Source of the DNA: Corythucha ciliata
Lineage: Eukaryota; Arthropoda; Insecta; Hemiptera; Tingidae
DNA: 64,000 nucleotides
Direction: 5' to 3'
Assembly (NCBI GenBank): GCA_038030265.1
Contig: CM075940.1
Location: 27,814,940 to 27,878,939, forward strand
In this document: in pieces, positions 10,101 to 22,467 of the stretch
Layout of the letters: each line of letters starts with the position of its first letter
Numbering within the stretch: position 1 is the stretch's first letter
Program-made: the position numbers and the translations under genes
Notes under the pieces: generated by a model
Seen by the model: the letters and a program-made list of their open reading frames with translations, nothing else
What the model was told of the DNA's origin: nothing
Database searches by the model: none

Positions 10101-13100
10101 ATTGAATTTCAAGAAAGCCCCACTCAACAAACTTTTTCCCACTCCTCCCCTACCCTCCAAACACATTTTCTGATTTTCTTCGATTGAGCAAGAGTTAGAA
10201 ATGAACTGTAATTATCCTTCGGTGGCGTCATTTAAAACTAAAGAAGAGACAAGAGAAAACTCGTTACCATCGAAATAGAAGAGGGACTGGGGTGTTTGGA
10301 GAAGATTCCTCCCCAGTATACCGGAGATTGTCATCTTAAAAGAGTTCCCTTATTCCAGAAAATCTTAGACAAGGGGCTCTGAGGGTTATGGAAGGTGCGC
10401 CTTTAAACCGCCCCGCCCCGCCCCCCCATCATCAGCACGCTATCCAAATAATTTTTAAATATTCAAGAGTTTCGCGAGTTTTCTCATCTCACTGCCTCTT
10501 GTCACAAACGCCCTTTGTTCTTTGAGTAACAAGCTTGCTTAGAGATGCTCAAAGCAAACAAATATTATACTATTCTACGTCAAAATTTTATTTATTTTTA
10601 ATTGAGATGAGAACTTTGAAAAAAAATGTTCTCTCATTCTTTGTCTCAAAGCGAGTAGAATTGAAAGAGAATGCCCAAGCCGACACTACGTTTTTGAAAG
10701 ACACACGAGAAAAAAACTGAAATTAGCAGTATCCGACATCAAGGAAGTCATCGCGGCGAACAGGACGGACTGTGAAGACAGGTATCCCCCCCTCTCCTCC
10801 CCACCCATTCATCGATTTTGTTGGGGGATTTGTTTCAAACACAAGTTTCGCTTGTTGAAGATGCCTAAATGAATTCAATTTCGTGTGCCGCTCTGCTACG
10901 TACGATGCAACAGCGCGGACCTGCTGGCTCAGCCGGTTCACGCGTCGATCTCATCCTCAGCTCCTTGAGGACGATCCAAATTCTGACTATCTGGAGAATA
11001 CATGCTTGAACGGTTTACATCATTTCATTTAAGAACTCTGAAAAAGGGGGCACGACGAATTTAATTTTGTTTTTTTTTTTTTTTTTTTTGTTCATTTTTA
11101 GCTGAAAGACGGTGTGACGGTCCTATTATTTTCGTCAAAGAAGAAAACAAAAGGCTTGGAGGGCCTTTTGAGGTTGATATATACACTAATCTGTCCCTTG
11201 TCGAGTGTCAAGCTCAATGCTTAAGAGCTGAAAAGTGAGTTGTTAAGTTTCATCTCTCCGTCTCTACATCATTGCTTAAGCGTTTATTTTTATTATTATT
11301 ATTTTTTTTCAGATATTTTTGCCGTTCAATTGAATACGACGAGCAAATAAGACGGTGCATCATTTTTGAAGAAGACTCGTTGTCACAAAAAGATGATTTG
11401 AGAATCAGCAGCAGCCCAACACACGATCTCTACGATTTAGTTTGCCTCGACAGCCGTGAGTGTTGAAAGACTTTTTTTCTTCTTCCAAGTCACTCTCATT
11501 TTAGATGCGCACAAAACGAAAAAAAAAAATTCTCAATAATGACAACAGCATCAACAGCCAAAGGAAGCGAATTCTCCGAAAACTCCGGAACGTCCCATCT
11601 GTTCGCCGACGGTCGACGCCCTGACACCGCCTTTCAACGTTATCGAAACTCACGCCTCGGCGGCGAATTTCATTCGGAGATCACGGGTCGATCGCTGAGC
11701 GAATGTTTGGACGAATGTTTGCGACAGGCGAGCTTCCAGTGTCGCTCGGCCGTCTACAGCGATCGATTTAGGATTTGTCGGTTGAGTCGTTTCAATCAGA
11801 GAGATGGTCATCGGATTATTTACGACGCTGATTACGACTATTACGAAAATTTAATGAGTAATAGTGGAATTTCTTGAAAATAGGAACTATTTTTTGTTTA
11901 AAAAAAAATGTTCTCAGATTACTACATTGATGGTGACAATCCAAGTAATAATCAACCTCATTACCGTCCTGATCCGTTAGGACAAGACACTTCTCATCAC
12001 GGTCATGGAAGGCCTCCTCAAGGTACCTGTGTGATACATTTTTTCTTTATATATATAAAAATAATAAACTCTAAAATTTACTCATGAAACAAGTGGGGCC
12101 GTACCCAGCTGCTGGTGGCGCTGGCGCTGGTGGCTACTACCCGGCAGGCGGCGGTCATTTTCCGATTCCAGGAGAGCCTCCGACGATATGGGGCCCACCG
12201 CCTGCTCAAATACCCGCAGAACACCCTTACGGTACAATCGATTTTTATTCGCACACAAAACATTATGAATGATTAAAATGCGCATTTAGGAATTCCTGGA
12301 GGGTATCCCGGTGGTGCTGGAAACAGTCTCCTTCCAGGAGCTGGACCGCAGGGTTTTTACCCTCATATCCCCGGCGAGCCGGGTAAGCCGTTCATTTCAA
12401 GATGCGACGACGCTGACTCGTTTCGCCAGGTAAATTCACTGCTTCCGTCCCTTGTTTGTCAGCCTTCAAATCATTCAATCATAACGCCAAATATCACTTG
12501 TAAATAGGTTGGAGTTCGACTAAGAGCCAGACGACCGTTCGTTCGACGACTTCTGACAGTTCCATCGCTCAGTATTTGCGAAAAGGCGTGCTCAGAAACC
12601 CTCGAATTTGTTTGTCGATCCTTCAATTTCCGGCAAGTGCCCCCTCGCTCACCCCCTTCTCACTCTGTAAGGCTACATAGCCCGTTTTTTACAGCGCCGT
12701 ACCAGCGGCAGCACCGTTTGCAGCTCAAAAAGATAACTGCGAATTAAGTGATCACGACTCCCGGGATCTCAACCTGAACAATCCAGCTTTTTTTGAGACT
12801 ACGGGAGAGTACGACTTTTACGAAAGGTCTCCTGGAAGATCGGGCTTAGGCGATTGTCTCGATGGTATGCCCCCTTTTCCACCATTTTTTCTTGGGCAAA
12901 ATGTAAGAGTTCCTTGTGTTGTTTACAGTGAGCCAAGTGTGCAGCGAGGATGGAATGGAGTTCACTCTCAGGACACCCGAACCTTTTATCGGTAGAATCT
13001 ACACGCACGGGTATTACGATAGGTGTTTTTACAGGGGTAACGGAGGAACTGCCAACGTTCTACGAATAAGCGGCGCTCAAGGTTATCCAGACTGCGGCAC

Positions 13101-16100
13101 GCAAAGGGTAAATTTAATTTAAAGCGTCCTACCTTCACTCAATAGCGCTTTTTTTTTTATTTCAGTACGGAGACGTGATGACGAACATTGTAGTGGTGCA
13201 GTTTAGCGATTTCGTTCAAACTGGACGTGACAAACGGTACAATCTCACTTGTCTATTGAGAGGTCCAGGCGAGGCCGTCGTGACATCCAGCTACATGACA
13301 GCAAAGTATGCTCGGGTTCACGATTTTTTTTCGACGGTATTCACTAAGTGTGTCCACAGTGCGGGAAGTCCTATTCCGATAGAGTACCTTCCAGCCGAAA
13401 ACTCACTCAGTTCTCGAGTTCGCCTTCTAATCCTGTTCCAAGGCCGACCAACCAACACAATAGCCGTGGGAGATCCACTCACTTTCCGTCTTGAGGCTCA
13501 AGAGGGCTACAACTACGCCACCGATATCTTCGCTACTAATGTCATCGCCCGAGATCCATACACTGGGCGATCCGTTCAACTTATCGACAGATTTGGGTAT
13601 AATGAACTAATAGCGATCAAATTAATTATTTACACACGAAAAATCGGTGCGATTTATTTTAGGTGCCCCATAGATAATTACGTATTTCCGGGGCTTGACC
13701 GTTCACGTGAAGGCGATGGCCTCGAGGCTAAGTTCAACGCTTTTAAAATCCCAGAATCACACTACCTAGTCTTTGAGGCAACAGTCAGGACATGTCGAGA
13801 AGGATGCACTCCAGTAAGAGCCATTCATGCTAAATCTACAAGTATTTAGTTCTTAAACTAATTTTAATTCAATCAATCCCCACAAGGCCTACTGTACGGA
13901 TCGATCGGGTAAAAGCGAGCCATCACTCGGTCGAAAGCGACGAGAGGTGACTGCTGGTGATGAGGACAACGGGTCAAAAGAACTTCTCCCGCCGTTGAAT
14001 GCATCGGACAGCGAAGAGCACGTTCGAGAAATGATTGAGGTAATTTTTGTCAAATTTGAAAGCTTTCCTCTTTTCTCATTCACCCCCCCAAAAAAAGGTG
14101 TTTGAGTCACGGTATGAGATGCCCTTGCAACAGAGAATTGAAAGATTTGACTCAGGAGTCTGCCTCACCACTAAAGAATATTACCTACTGGTGGCAACTC
14201 TGGCTATAGTGTTTGTTTCACTAGTGTCTATCATCGCGTACTGGGCGCTATTTTACAGGTACGTTATAGAATTGTTTTCTCTTTGCAGCTTTTCATTATT
14301 TTCAAGACACTAACATAGTTAACAATCCTAAAAACTGTGCCCATTTCAAATTGCATTCAGTGAGGGAGGGAGGCTATTTAAACAATTTATTCGTAAATAG
14401 TTTTTAGAGCATTTCATTGTGAAAAAATTACTATTTTTACAAATTAAGTATTAATTGTTTGCATGTAAGTGGATCAAACCTGATATCTAATTTTGTAATA
14501 TGATCTGATTTTTTAATCAAATCGTTTGATGGGCCTCTCATTGCTGCGAGCAATTTGTTTCGATTTAAAAAGATCGATTCATAATTAGGGGTGGTTCGAG
14601 GCCCTTCTTTTTCGTATGTGTACAGTGGCGTAGATAGAAATTTGTCCTATGAGGGGGGATCAGATTGAAATCTCGTTAGAGGGAGGGGAGGGGGTAATTT
14701 CACATTTTAGCCATCATTCCATACAGCCTGCACACTCTTGAATCTAACTGACATCTTGCTAGCCGCATCATAACCTTGCTCTGGCGGTCTGTATTGTCTT
14801 AAAATACATTAGTTGCTATGAAGCAGTGCACACATGCGGTTATTTTTTTAGTCGCGGCACCGCTTTTAAATAAGTAGTTGGAGGGAACTCGAATTTCCAA
14901 ATGTATATCAACTCGATTAACGCTCTTTACACTTATTAGAGATGAATTGGCGTTGGTGTAGCCAAAGCTTTATATCTTGGGATATATTAGTCCTTATAAT
15001 ATTGTCAATTAGTTAGTGATTAGGACCTTTCTTTGGGTCACAAGTGGTTTAAAAGGTACAAAGCTTCATCAGAGCTTCACACTTCGTGTGTTAAAAGAGG
15101 TCTCTATTGCATTTTTCAATGCCATGAATTGATGTTGCTAGGCAAAATGTGCCGCAAATCGACCGCTGCCGCGGTGGCACCGCAGCTTAAAGAAACGCAA
15201 ATGGGCACCGGGCCTAAAATAGTTAGGCCCGCCGCGAATTGAGCCCACGCTTGGGTCTTAATGTCCACCACAAATGGCTAATCCTGAAAGGAAATAGTGT
15301 GCTCTTTCCGAATCTATCACCAAAAGTTGCAAAAATAGCAAATTGAAGGCGAGTTTCTCGCATTTAGTTGAAAAAAGTGATGTAAGCATTAAAAATCGTT
15401 AGAAAAATCATACCTCGAAGGGTTTTGGTTTTCGGACCATAGTGTATAGGGTGATTTCGATTGCAAATTAGGTCTATTTTCACCCAATCCTCCTGTATTT
15501 TGTGCAACCCATCAATACAACCCACAAACAAACGTTCAATTTTATTGAACAACCCCTAGTTTGCGCTATATTTATTGTGCGCGTATGGGCCGTTTAAAAG
15601 CGTCTTTTTTTCAATATTATAGCGTGTTTTCTCAATTTTAACCGCGGGATTGGTACAAAAACAACACTTTCGCCTTGATTCCTACAATTTATTTGTTGAA
15701 TGGCCTGCATGCACCACGAAATCACCGATTTTCTCTCAATTTTAGTCTGGAAGATGCATCGCGAGACCACAGATCAGCGCTTTTTCGCAGTAATAGCCAA
15801 AAATATAAGCGATTTTTTTCAATTTTTTGCTGCATCAGCAAGTTGCAAATTGCCGATCAGCACTTTACTGGGCTTATGGACCTAACGAAACGTAGAAAGT
15901 AGCCAAATCGCTGTTCAAACGTCCGACCTCTTCACATTACATCCATGGATAACCTAAAAATCTTCATTTTTTTTTTCGTATGTAAGCTTTTCTGGGGCCC
16001 CGTCTGATAGGAGGCCAGAGGCAGTCCGCCCCTCTCGCCGGTACCTCGGTAAGCTCCCGCGTGGAGTCTGAAGTCCAAGGAAGCAGCTCGACGCACATGG

Positions 16101-19100
16101 ACCTTTTCGGGCTGCTTGAAGTCGAGAAAATCTCGGAAGAGCTCTTTAGAGTGTTTGTACTGGTGCCTCTTCGTTCGTATACTTGTATAGCTCTGGGGGT
16201 GGGGGGATCTATCCCACATATCCCCCCCCCCCCCGTACCGACGCCCCTGTAGGTGTATATACTAGTACATATTTGTACATAATCCAAAATATTAGTAGGA
16301 TGTTCTCATCAAAAACACTATGGGAACCTAATGGGCGGGGTGGGGGACAACAGGTATGAGTGTTCCCGCACAAAATGAGATTGACTTTTTTTCAATATCA
16401 GAACCTGTGGAGAGGACCCCTCCCACCATCCCTTAAGAGACCGTAAAAAGCTACATTTATTTGGGTGAGGAAAGAGCAAATATTTGAAAAAAATCGAACA
16501 AAAGCTAATAAATTATTTCCGTTACTCTCCGCAAATTTTCTTCTTCAAACAATTCAATATAGCCTCAAGTGTGTTAAACTTTAAGAAGAAATTAGATTGA
16601 AAAAATAATTGGGTCACGTAGATTAGACACAGAATCAAAACGTGAACCCACGCTGCAGTGTGCAACACGAGTATACTTTCGATCAGAAATATCATCATTC
16701 TGTCACTCCAGATTTCCAGTGTTAAACCTGTTGGTGTCACTATAAAGAACGAGAAAAATGATGACCCTTGCTGCACTCGGAAAGCCCTTTCCCTTTTGCT
16801 ACATCTCACTCACACACACTCTCCGCTGTGAATGCAAATCCTCTGAAGCTTTCGCTCTTGAAAAAGGGTCACGAAGGACTTGAGCATAGTGTAAGGGCTT
16901 ATGCAAGAGTCGATTGCTGGTGAGAGGGGTGGGGGGGGGGTGACGTTTCGCCTGTGAATCCACTAGTTGCTCTTACCTTTTCTCGCTTCATTTATGAATC
17001 AAGAACCCCGCCCACCAAACGCCCACCCACACGGAAAAATAAAGTTCAAGGGGCGCATATTACAAGAACATGCTTATTGCTTATAGCGTTTTGAGACTTT
17101 TAAGTTGTTGCTCGTAGGAGGGCTACAGCATGATGAAGGCAATGGGGGGGAAAATCATTTAGAGCAACAATTCATACTCCGGCCCTGGAAGTTAACAGTC
17201 TCTCGAGATAATCAATTATTCGGTCTAGAAACAGACACTTGTCTCAATTTGACTACTCAACCCTTGAAATTATTATCCGGACATCCGACAAGTTGACGCA
17301 AAAATAGCGTTTTTTTGGTGGGGGGGGCCTCAATCTAAAAATTTAGCCTCTATCGCCACTTGACCCGGCCAAAGCCGGGTACCACAACTCATCAATCAAT
17401 GGTGGAAAATTGGTCAGAGCTGGTGCGTCACGCGTAAATCATTGCTTAGTTACTATAACGGCGTTACCAATTTCAGCAACAGATTAACGATTTCATCACT
17501 TTAAAAAATTAGTAACAAATGGAACGCAAATTTTTATCCCGGGCGCAAGAAAGTTCTCGTTTTAATTAACCATTTCAAGTTGACCAAATTTCCGATAACG
17601 GTTGACACTCGTTAACTATAACTAACTTGCTTGTTCACTCGCTCGCTTTATAACTTCTCGCTGCAGCAATAAAAAGCATAATAAAAGCCCGGGAAGAGAT
17701 AGACTCCGCAAAAAAAAAAAAAAAAATGTCCAACGTTCCGCAAGCGTATGAGCAAGTCATTGCAGAAAGTTGAAGGGCCCAACACATTCAAGTCAATGGT
17801 GAGAAGATGATGACAGTGATTAATTAAAGTGAACTGGTAACATTTAGTGACGAGGAATAACTTAATTCCACAATGAACAATTTACCTCAGTAACTTTTTT
17901 TTTTGTTTTATTAAATTTGCCCAAGCCCGTCACGATCCCGCTATCCACCTTTTTGTCAAAACTCATTCGAGTACCTAGCTTGACCAAAACTATTGCGATT
18001 TTTGCCCTAACCCATTTTTTTCAAATAATTAGACCCCACACGCATATCGTATCGGCTTACAAAAACGGAAATTTACCATTTGGTTCCGCAACAGCCAGTG
18101 CCTCTTGCTATGGAAAGCCTACGATTCCGTAAACAGAACTGTATTCTAAACAAACGGTCTCTACAAGACCAAATTCCATTGCAATTTTGACTACCCCGCC
18201 CCCCTTCCGGCCAATAGCCATCATAGGCGCACCAAATAAAAGACCGTTAGATCCATAGAAAAGGGTCCGTTTTTCTCGTGAAATTACGAATTAGGCCTAG
18301 AAACAATCAATTTAATCAGAAAAATAAGATAATTTTAAATGGGAAAAATCTCATACTTTCGCGTAATAATTGCGAAAAGCAAGGAGTAACGGCCAAATGC
18401 TAAGTTGGGACGCGGAGCTTCATGAATCCACCACTAGCTCATGCAGCAGCACCTCCTGAGGTTAATTTAAGAGTAAATAACGCTTCAAACGGGAAATTGG
18501 ACCTTTTTTAGAGAACCACGGACATTTCCGTCTGTTAATTCGTCCTAGTTTTTCTCTTATCCAATTAACTGTTTTACAAGAAGGAAAGTGGACTTTTAAG
18601 GCCGGCTTAATTCAAGTCAGGAGCTGAGGGAATTGATGATGATTCCATGTATTTAAGGCAACGAACTAAGTCTTTGCAATAAAATTTAACTAAAACACAC
18701 TCCCTACAAGACAACATATATCATTTAATTCATTTTAATACCTCCCCAAAAGCGGTTTGGTGCGTTCTTTTAATGAGTCAAATTTTCTGCTTTGAAAACG
18801 TCTGATACTTCGATCAATTTTACACAAAAACTAAATTGAATGTTTAAATTCACGGGATCGTCTGTCAACTTGACCCTGGGACTTGAATTAAAACAGCTTC
18901 GAAAATAAACCCTGGCCTCTCTTCGTTTAAAACAATTTCATGGCGCGGTCAAAAATGATTTTGTATTTGGAGAGAAAATGAACAAAAAGTTTGTATTTAC
19001 TTTTTTTTTACGAAGTTCTCGCGAAAAAAAAAATTCCATTTACTTTTCTTCTCTCCTGTGATTTAAATTAGGCATTTTGTTCACAATTTATTGCCTCTTA

Positions 19101-19861
19101 CTAAGGAGGTGCTGCCTCCGCGAAATGGTGCCTGGTCCACAAGACAATACCGTGGGAATGAAACTGTCGCCGGTGAATGGTTTCAATTACGTCCACCAGC
19201 ATAAAAAGACGCGTGTGTAATGAACTAGAATTATCGTGCGGTTGCGGTTGTTCGAAGACCTTAAAACACTATGTAAATCGCCAGTGATTCTGACTGGGGG
19301 GTGGGGAGCAAATATAACCTGTAGCAAAAATCGAATTATCGCTTGGGCTTTTTTTTTTTTTTTTTTTTTAGAAATAAAATAAGATACACAAAATTCAATC
19401 CTCAGTATATCACCAGGGTCTCAATTATTTCTCTTAATTATTTCAGGAAAAACTGGAGGATAATTCAAAAGAATATCTCATGCGACAATAACGTTTTACC
19501 CCCGACTTTCGGCGAGAGACGACAAAACAACGTTTTCTCGGTTCTTATGCCGACTTCAAGCAAATCATTTCTCAGCGCAAGGTAATTTTCCAGAAAATTG
19601 TCTCGAAAAAAAAAAAAAAAATGCTTACAATCGGTCTACATAGCGTGATACTTATGATTTTTAATTTCACTCCCTAACCCCCTCGGTAAATGCACGCAAT
19701 TCAGGGCGCCCCGCTGCATGGGAGATGTCACCCCAGTGCCAATGGGAACCAGACATTTTGAAGACCCGAGTGAGCCCATTTACACAGATCCTTCACTTTT
19801 TGAGCGATCGAGAAGTTTAAGAAGCATCGCCGTTCATCGTGAGGAATCCAAGGATGCATGA
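7089..19861 (+). CDS. PAN/apple and ZP-domain transmembrane apical matrix protein (NompA / NOAH / trynity type)
   Basis: I reconstruct 19 coding exons: 7089-7137, 9478-9563, 9649-9910, 11102-11234, 11313-11455, 11549-11857 (start uncertain), 11918-12022, 12094-12231, 12290-12429, 12508-12632, 12695-12864, 12929-13107, 13166-13305, 13360-13596, 13663-13813, 13887-14039, 14098-14258, 19447-19581 and 19705-19861. All junction phases agree and the total is 2973 bases, 990 residues plus stop. Order: signal peptide (about 1-17), PAN modules (about 20-132, 133-224, 240-330), a Gly/Pro-rich linker (about 330-450), a fourth PAN (about 455-550), ZP domain (about 555-795), RKRR cleavage site (about 805), transmembrane helix (about 867-890) and a ~100-residue tail. 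Family members are secreted apically, polymerise through the ZP domain and anchor cuticle to epidermis or sensory endings. Whether this is the NompA, NOAH or trynity orthologue needs a phylogeny. Confidence 0.85.
9478..11857 (+). CDS. PAN/ZP gene exons 2-6: first three PAN/apple modules
   Basis: Exons 2-3 (9478-9563, 9649-9910) encode the first PAN module, with EQCQELCLRDR and ACTSFDF as cysteine landmarks and a closing TEVCLS. Exons 4-5 (11102-11234, 11313-11455) encode the second, with LVECQAQCLRAEKYFCRSIEY and LYDLVCLDS. Exon 6 (about 11549-11857) encodes the third and most typical, with RPDTAFQRYRNSRLGGEF, LSECLDECL, QCRSAVYS and DADYDYYENLM. The exon 6 acceptor is ambiguous: AG at 11548 and AG at 11557 both give the right phase and differ by three codons. 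PAN modules are disulfide-bonded protein- or glycan-binding folds in the extracellular matrix. Intron 9911-11101 contains only simple sequence and a poly(T) run. Confidence 0.83.
11918..12864 (+). CDS. PAN/ZP gene exons 7-11: Gly/Pro-rich linker and fourth PAN module
   Basis: Exons 11918-12022, 12094-12231 and 12290-12429 encode a low-complexity linker rich in Gly, Pro, His and Tyr (for example GPYPAAGGAGAGGYYPAGGG). It passes into FISRCDDADSFRQ, the start of the fourth PAN. Exon 12508-12632 continues with SICEKACSETLEFVCRSFNF. Its donor is GCAAGT rather than GTAAGT, so the next intron is of the GC-AG class. Exon 12695-12864 gives QKDNCELSDHDSRDLNLNNP and YDFYERSPGRSG and closes before the ZP domain. 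All phases agree across the GC intron. The linker probably acts as a flexible spacer; that is inference. Confidence 0.8.
12929..14039 (+). CDS. PAN/ZP gene exons 12-16: ZP domain and furin-like site
   Basis: Exons 12929-13107, 13166-13305, 13360-13596, 13663-13813 and 13887-14039 encode the ZP polymerisation module. The eight cysteines expected for a ZP domain are visible in SQVCSEDG, YDRCFYRG, YPDCGTQR, NLTCLLRG, FGCPIDNY, VRTCREGC (two) and AYCTDR. Soon after the last cysteine, GRKRREV gives a basic R-K-R-R convertase site, as in most ZP proteins, where cleavage releases the ectodomain and permits polymerisation. Introns here are 55-90 bp. Confidence 0.87.
14098..19861 (+). CDS. PAN/ZP gene exons 17-19: transmembrane helix and cytoplasmic tail
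   Basis: Exon 14098-14258 ends with a hydrophobic helix (LLVATLAIVFVSLVSIIAYW) and LFYR. A 5.2-kb intron separates it from the tail exons 19447-19581 and 19705-19861. Phase 2 is kept throughout. The tail contains EPIYTDPSLFERSRSLRSIA and stops at TGA 19859-19861. An alternative acceptor at 19371 would be in the same frame and add 25 residues. I prefer 19447 because a good pyrimidine tract precedes it. The tail exons lie far from the rest, so this join is the least certain part of the model, but phase and the Ser/Arg-rich conserved-looking tail support it. Confidence 0.72.
14259..19446 (+). other. Large last-but-one intron of the PAN/ZP gene
   Basis: No host exon is convincing in these 5.2 kb. 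It contains a CAGTGGCGTAGATAG sequence near 14631 that resembles a DNA-transposon end, and a 9-bp perfect hairpin at 15209-15231. It also holds a small array of the ~30-bp repeat family at about 15590-15900 with its GC-rich module at 15990-16065, plus poly(C) and poly(G) runs near 16225 and 16927. Confidence 0.5.
15590..16065 (-). repeat. Small copy of the ~30-bp repeat family plus GC-rich module
   Basis: Units in the left-arm orientation (TTTTCTCAATTTTAACCGCG, TCTCAATTTTAGTC, AGCGATTTTTTTCAATTTTT) occupy about 15590-15900. They are followed at about 15990-16065 by GGGGCCCCGTCTG, GGAGGCCAGAGGCAG, TCCGCCCCTCTCGCC and CCTCGGTAAGCT. These match block by block the module at 2341-2410. The same order, array then module, occurs at both places. 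Confidence 0.55.
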
Positions 19862-20190
19862 TTCGGATTTATAAATCTCTCAGTTAAAAAACAAACAAAA
19901 AACAAGTGAATGACAGTAATTTTATTTAGAGGGGGGAGAGGGGATCTTTTTAATGTCTTTATTACGTAATGTAATGACAAAATGGGGGAAAAGATGTTTT
20001 TTCTTTAACACACTTTTCTCCTGGAATAATTGCATTTTGTAATATCGACATTAAAATTCGTGTAAAAAAAGGTTTTGTACATTTTTTGCGCCTTAATTAG
20101 TTTTTAATAATCCGTGGCACGAACTTCAAAATCGCCTACTTCGCACTCCTATATTTCTACCCTAAATACATAAATATTTTCGCTCTGCTG

Positions 20191-20196
20191 AATAAA
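20191..20196 (+). terminator. Candidate polyadenylation signal of the PAN/ZP gene
   Basis: AATAAA lies 330 bp after the stop codon in AT-rich sequence, with a T-rich stretch downstream from about 20245. It is the first canonical hexamer I see after the stop. Position and sequence are the only support. Confidence 0.4.
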
Positions 20197-22297
20197 TTTC
20201 TAGTTTATTTCCATGTGCCACTGGTTGGCTGAATAATTGAGAGGTTTTTTTTTTTTTTTTTTTTTTTCATCTGTCTCGTATTATTTTTTGGGGTCAAAAC
20301 AAAAATAATATTTAAAATTATAGCATTTATTAAACTTCAAATATACACTATTTTAAATAAAATAATTTTGATAATAGTAGTTTTTGGAGGTATCTAAATA
20401 CACGAAATCATCCTAATTCAACACCTATGAAACATTTCACGTTTGGCCCAAAGAAGGGTAGGCTTTTGTGAGGAATTATCTGTTCCTCGCCATGATGAGA
20501 TAGTTTTGTAAGATAGGAGGAGGGGGGATGTATTTATTCGCTTCTTTTTTAGAAGTCTGATTTACGGATGTCGTTTAAATAGTTTTCCGACAAACACGTT
20601 AAAATGTTTTCGTTAATTTAATGACTGAAATGAACAGTTATTACGATGGTGTGTTTACTATAAATGTTAGTTACTGGCGAGCTGCGGAGCGGTTTAAAAT
20701 TAGAAATGGTGTGGCAGGGGCTTGGGATCAGTCTACAGGGAAAGGTCCTTATGCTAACTTCTTTTTTAATTCGGTGATCCACGGTGCGTGTTTTTTTTTG
20801 TTTTTGTTTTTTTTTTTTTCTTTTTATGTTTGTTATTTCTTTGAATATTTTATTAGTGCTTATGGTGAGTTTATCGTGTGACACAGTGAAGAGGAAAACC
20901 GATACTCCCAGGTCAGTTAATATTTTATTTTTATTCCATTGGCTATTCATTTGAAACTCGTTCAATGAATGCCTGGCCGAGTGGCCCACACATGCCTAAG
21001 TGTGAGGTTGTAGTTTTTTCTAAAAGTAAGTAATCAAGTGGTGAGCACTTTGAGAAAACTACATAGCCATTACTTCGAAGTGAAATGAACCTTTCGCATT
21101 TTCATTAAAGCACATTTGAGACGGACCCACACCAAACTTCAGAATTACCTGTCAATTAAACAATTATCCGAAGAAACGAAAAATGATCAAAGTCTAAATC
21201 TGTATTTTATCAATTCAATAATTGCTTCATTTCACACTAGTATAAACCTAACTAGCTCGAGATAAAATTCAGATGATTATTTATTTCTATATTGCAGCTT
21301 AAGCGTCACAAATTAATCGAGAACCCACCTAAACTGAAATACAAAACGTGTTTCTCAAAATCCAAAAAGAAATGTGTATGATTATGTGATATAATAATGG
21401 TGGGGGTTGGAGGGCATCTTCAGTTTAAATCGGAGGTATAACCGAGAATTAAATCTCAGCCGATAAGGACTCGCTAAAGAAAAAATGAACGTATACGAGT
21501 ATTTTTTAGGGGAACAATTTTCTAGCCCGTCAAAAAATTCTGTTCAAAAACCGAATTGCCGTTGTATGAACGGCAAATCTCGCACGACAAAAAAGGTTGA
21601 TCGTGCGTCTAGTTGTACAACGGCAAAAATGGAAAATCCAACGAAAAAAAAAAAAAAAACCCGCACGACAAAAAAGTCATTCGCACGGCAGACAAAGGTA
21701 TTTGCGCGTCTAATTATCAAGGGTCATTAAAAAGTAGGTAAATCAATGACGAAATAAAAAGAATTGAACAGCAAAATTGTGATGAATTTGTGATTTGTGC
21801 TGTTCAAAGTACGAGGTTGCCCCGCGAAAGCAATTCCTCAAATTATTTTTCAGAATTTCTTTTTCGTATTTTAACATGAGATAACGGTGTTGAACAACAA
21901 CAGAACAGGGGTTTATATGCAACATGTTGCCGCCCTTCGGGGTTTAACTCTTGGGTTTTACTCTAAAAATGGAGAAATATTTTATTCGATTGAGAATTTA
22001 CCTGTCGAAAAAAATCAGGGAGAAAATCTAGCAATTCTTCGGGAACAGAGAGCTAAATTGACGTGGTATCATAATAAATTGTCCTGCGAAACCATAGTAG
22101 ACGTTCAGGCATATAATGTTCTGCCTTTTTATTTTTCTGACGTGCAAATAATCAAAAGAAGGGGAACATCCTGTTTTGCCGAGCAATCACCTTTTTTTTG
22201 TCGGGAAAGTTCATTTTTTGACGCTGAAAACCTTTTTATGGCTGGGCGAAACATTAAAAGACCGTGGAAAATAATAATTTGTAGTTCGAAAACCCTA

Positions 22298-22321
22298 TTT
22301 AGGTCGTAAGCACGACCTAAA
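22298..22321. repeat. Perfect hairpin, 10-bp stem and 4-nt loop
   Basis: TTTAGGTCGT and ACGACCTAAA are exact reverse complements separated by AAGC. It sits at the end of a 140-codon open frame that I do not regard as a gene. Confidence 0.6.
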
Positions 22322-22467
22322 TTGTCGAGCCGATAAACTTATCCCGTATTTTAACAGTTTGGGCCCTCATCCGGAACCTTTTCTTCAACGTGAACACAGG
22401 AATCAGGCTGGTTTTTGAACCGAATTTGATAATTTCACAATAATCGTCGACAATGGCGGGTCTGAGA

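Noticed and set aside
21887..22309. 140-codon open frame in intergenic DNA
   Set aside because: AT-rich composition like its surroundings, no motif, no splice context and no related frame nearby. It probably stays open by chance.
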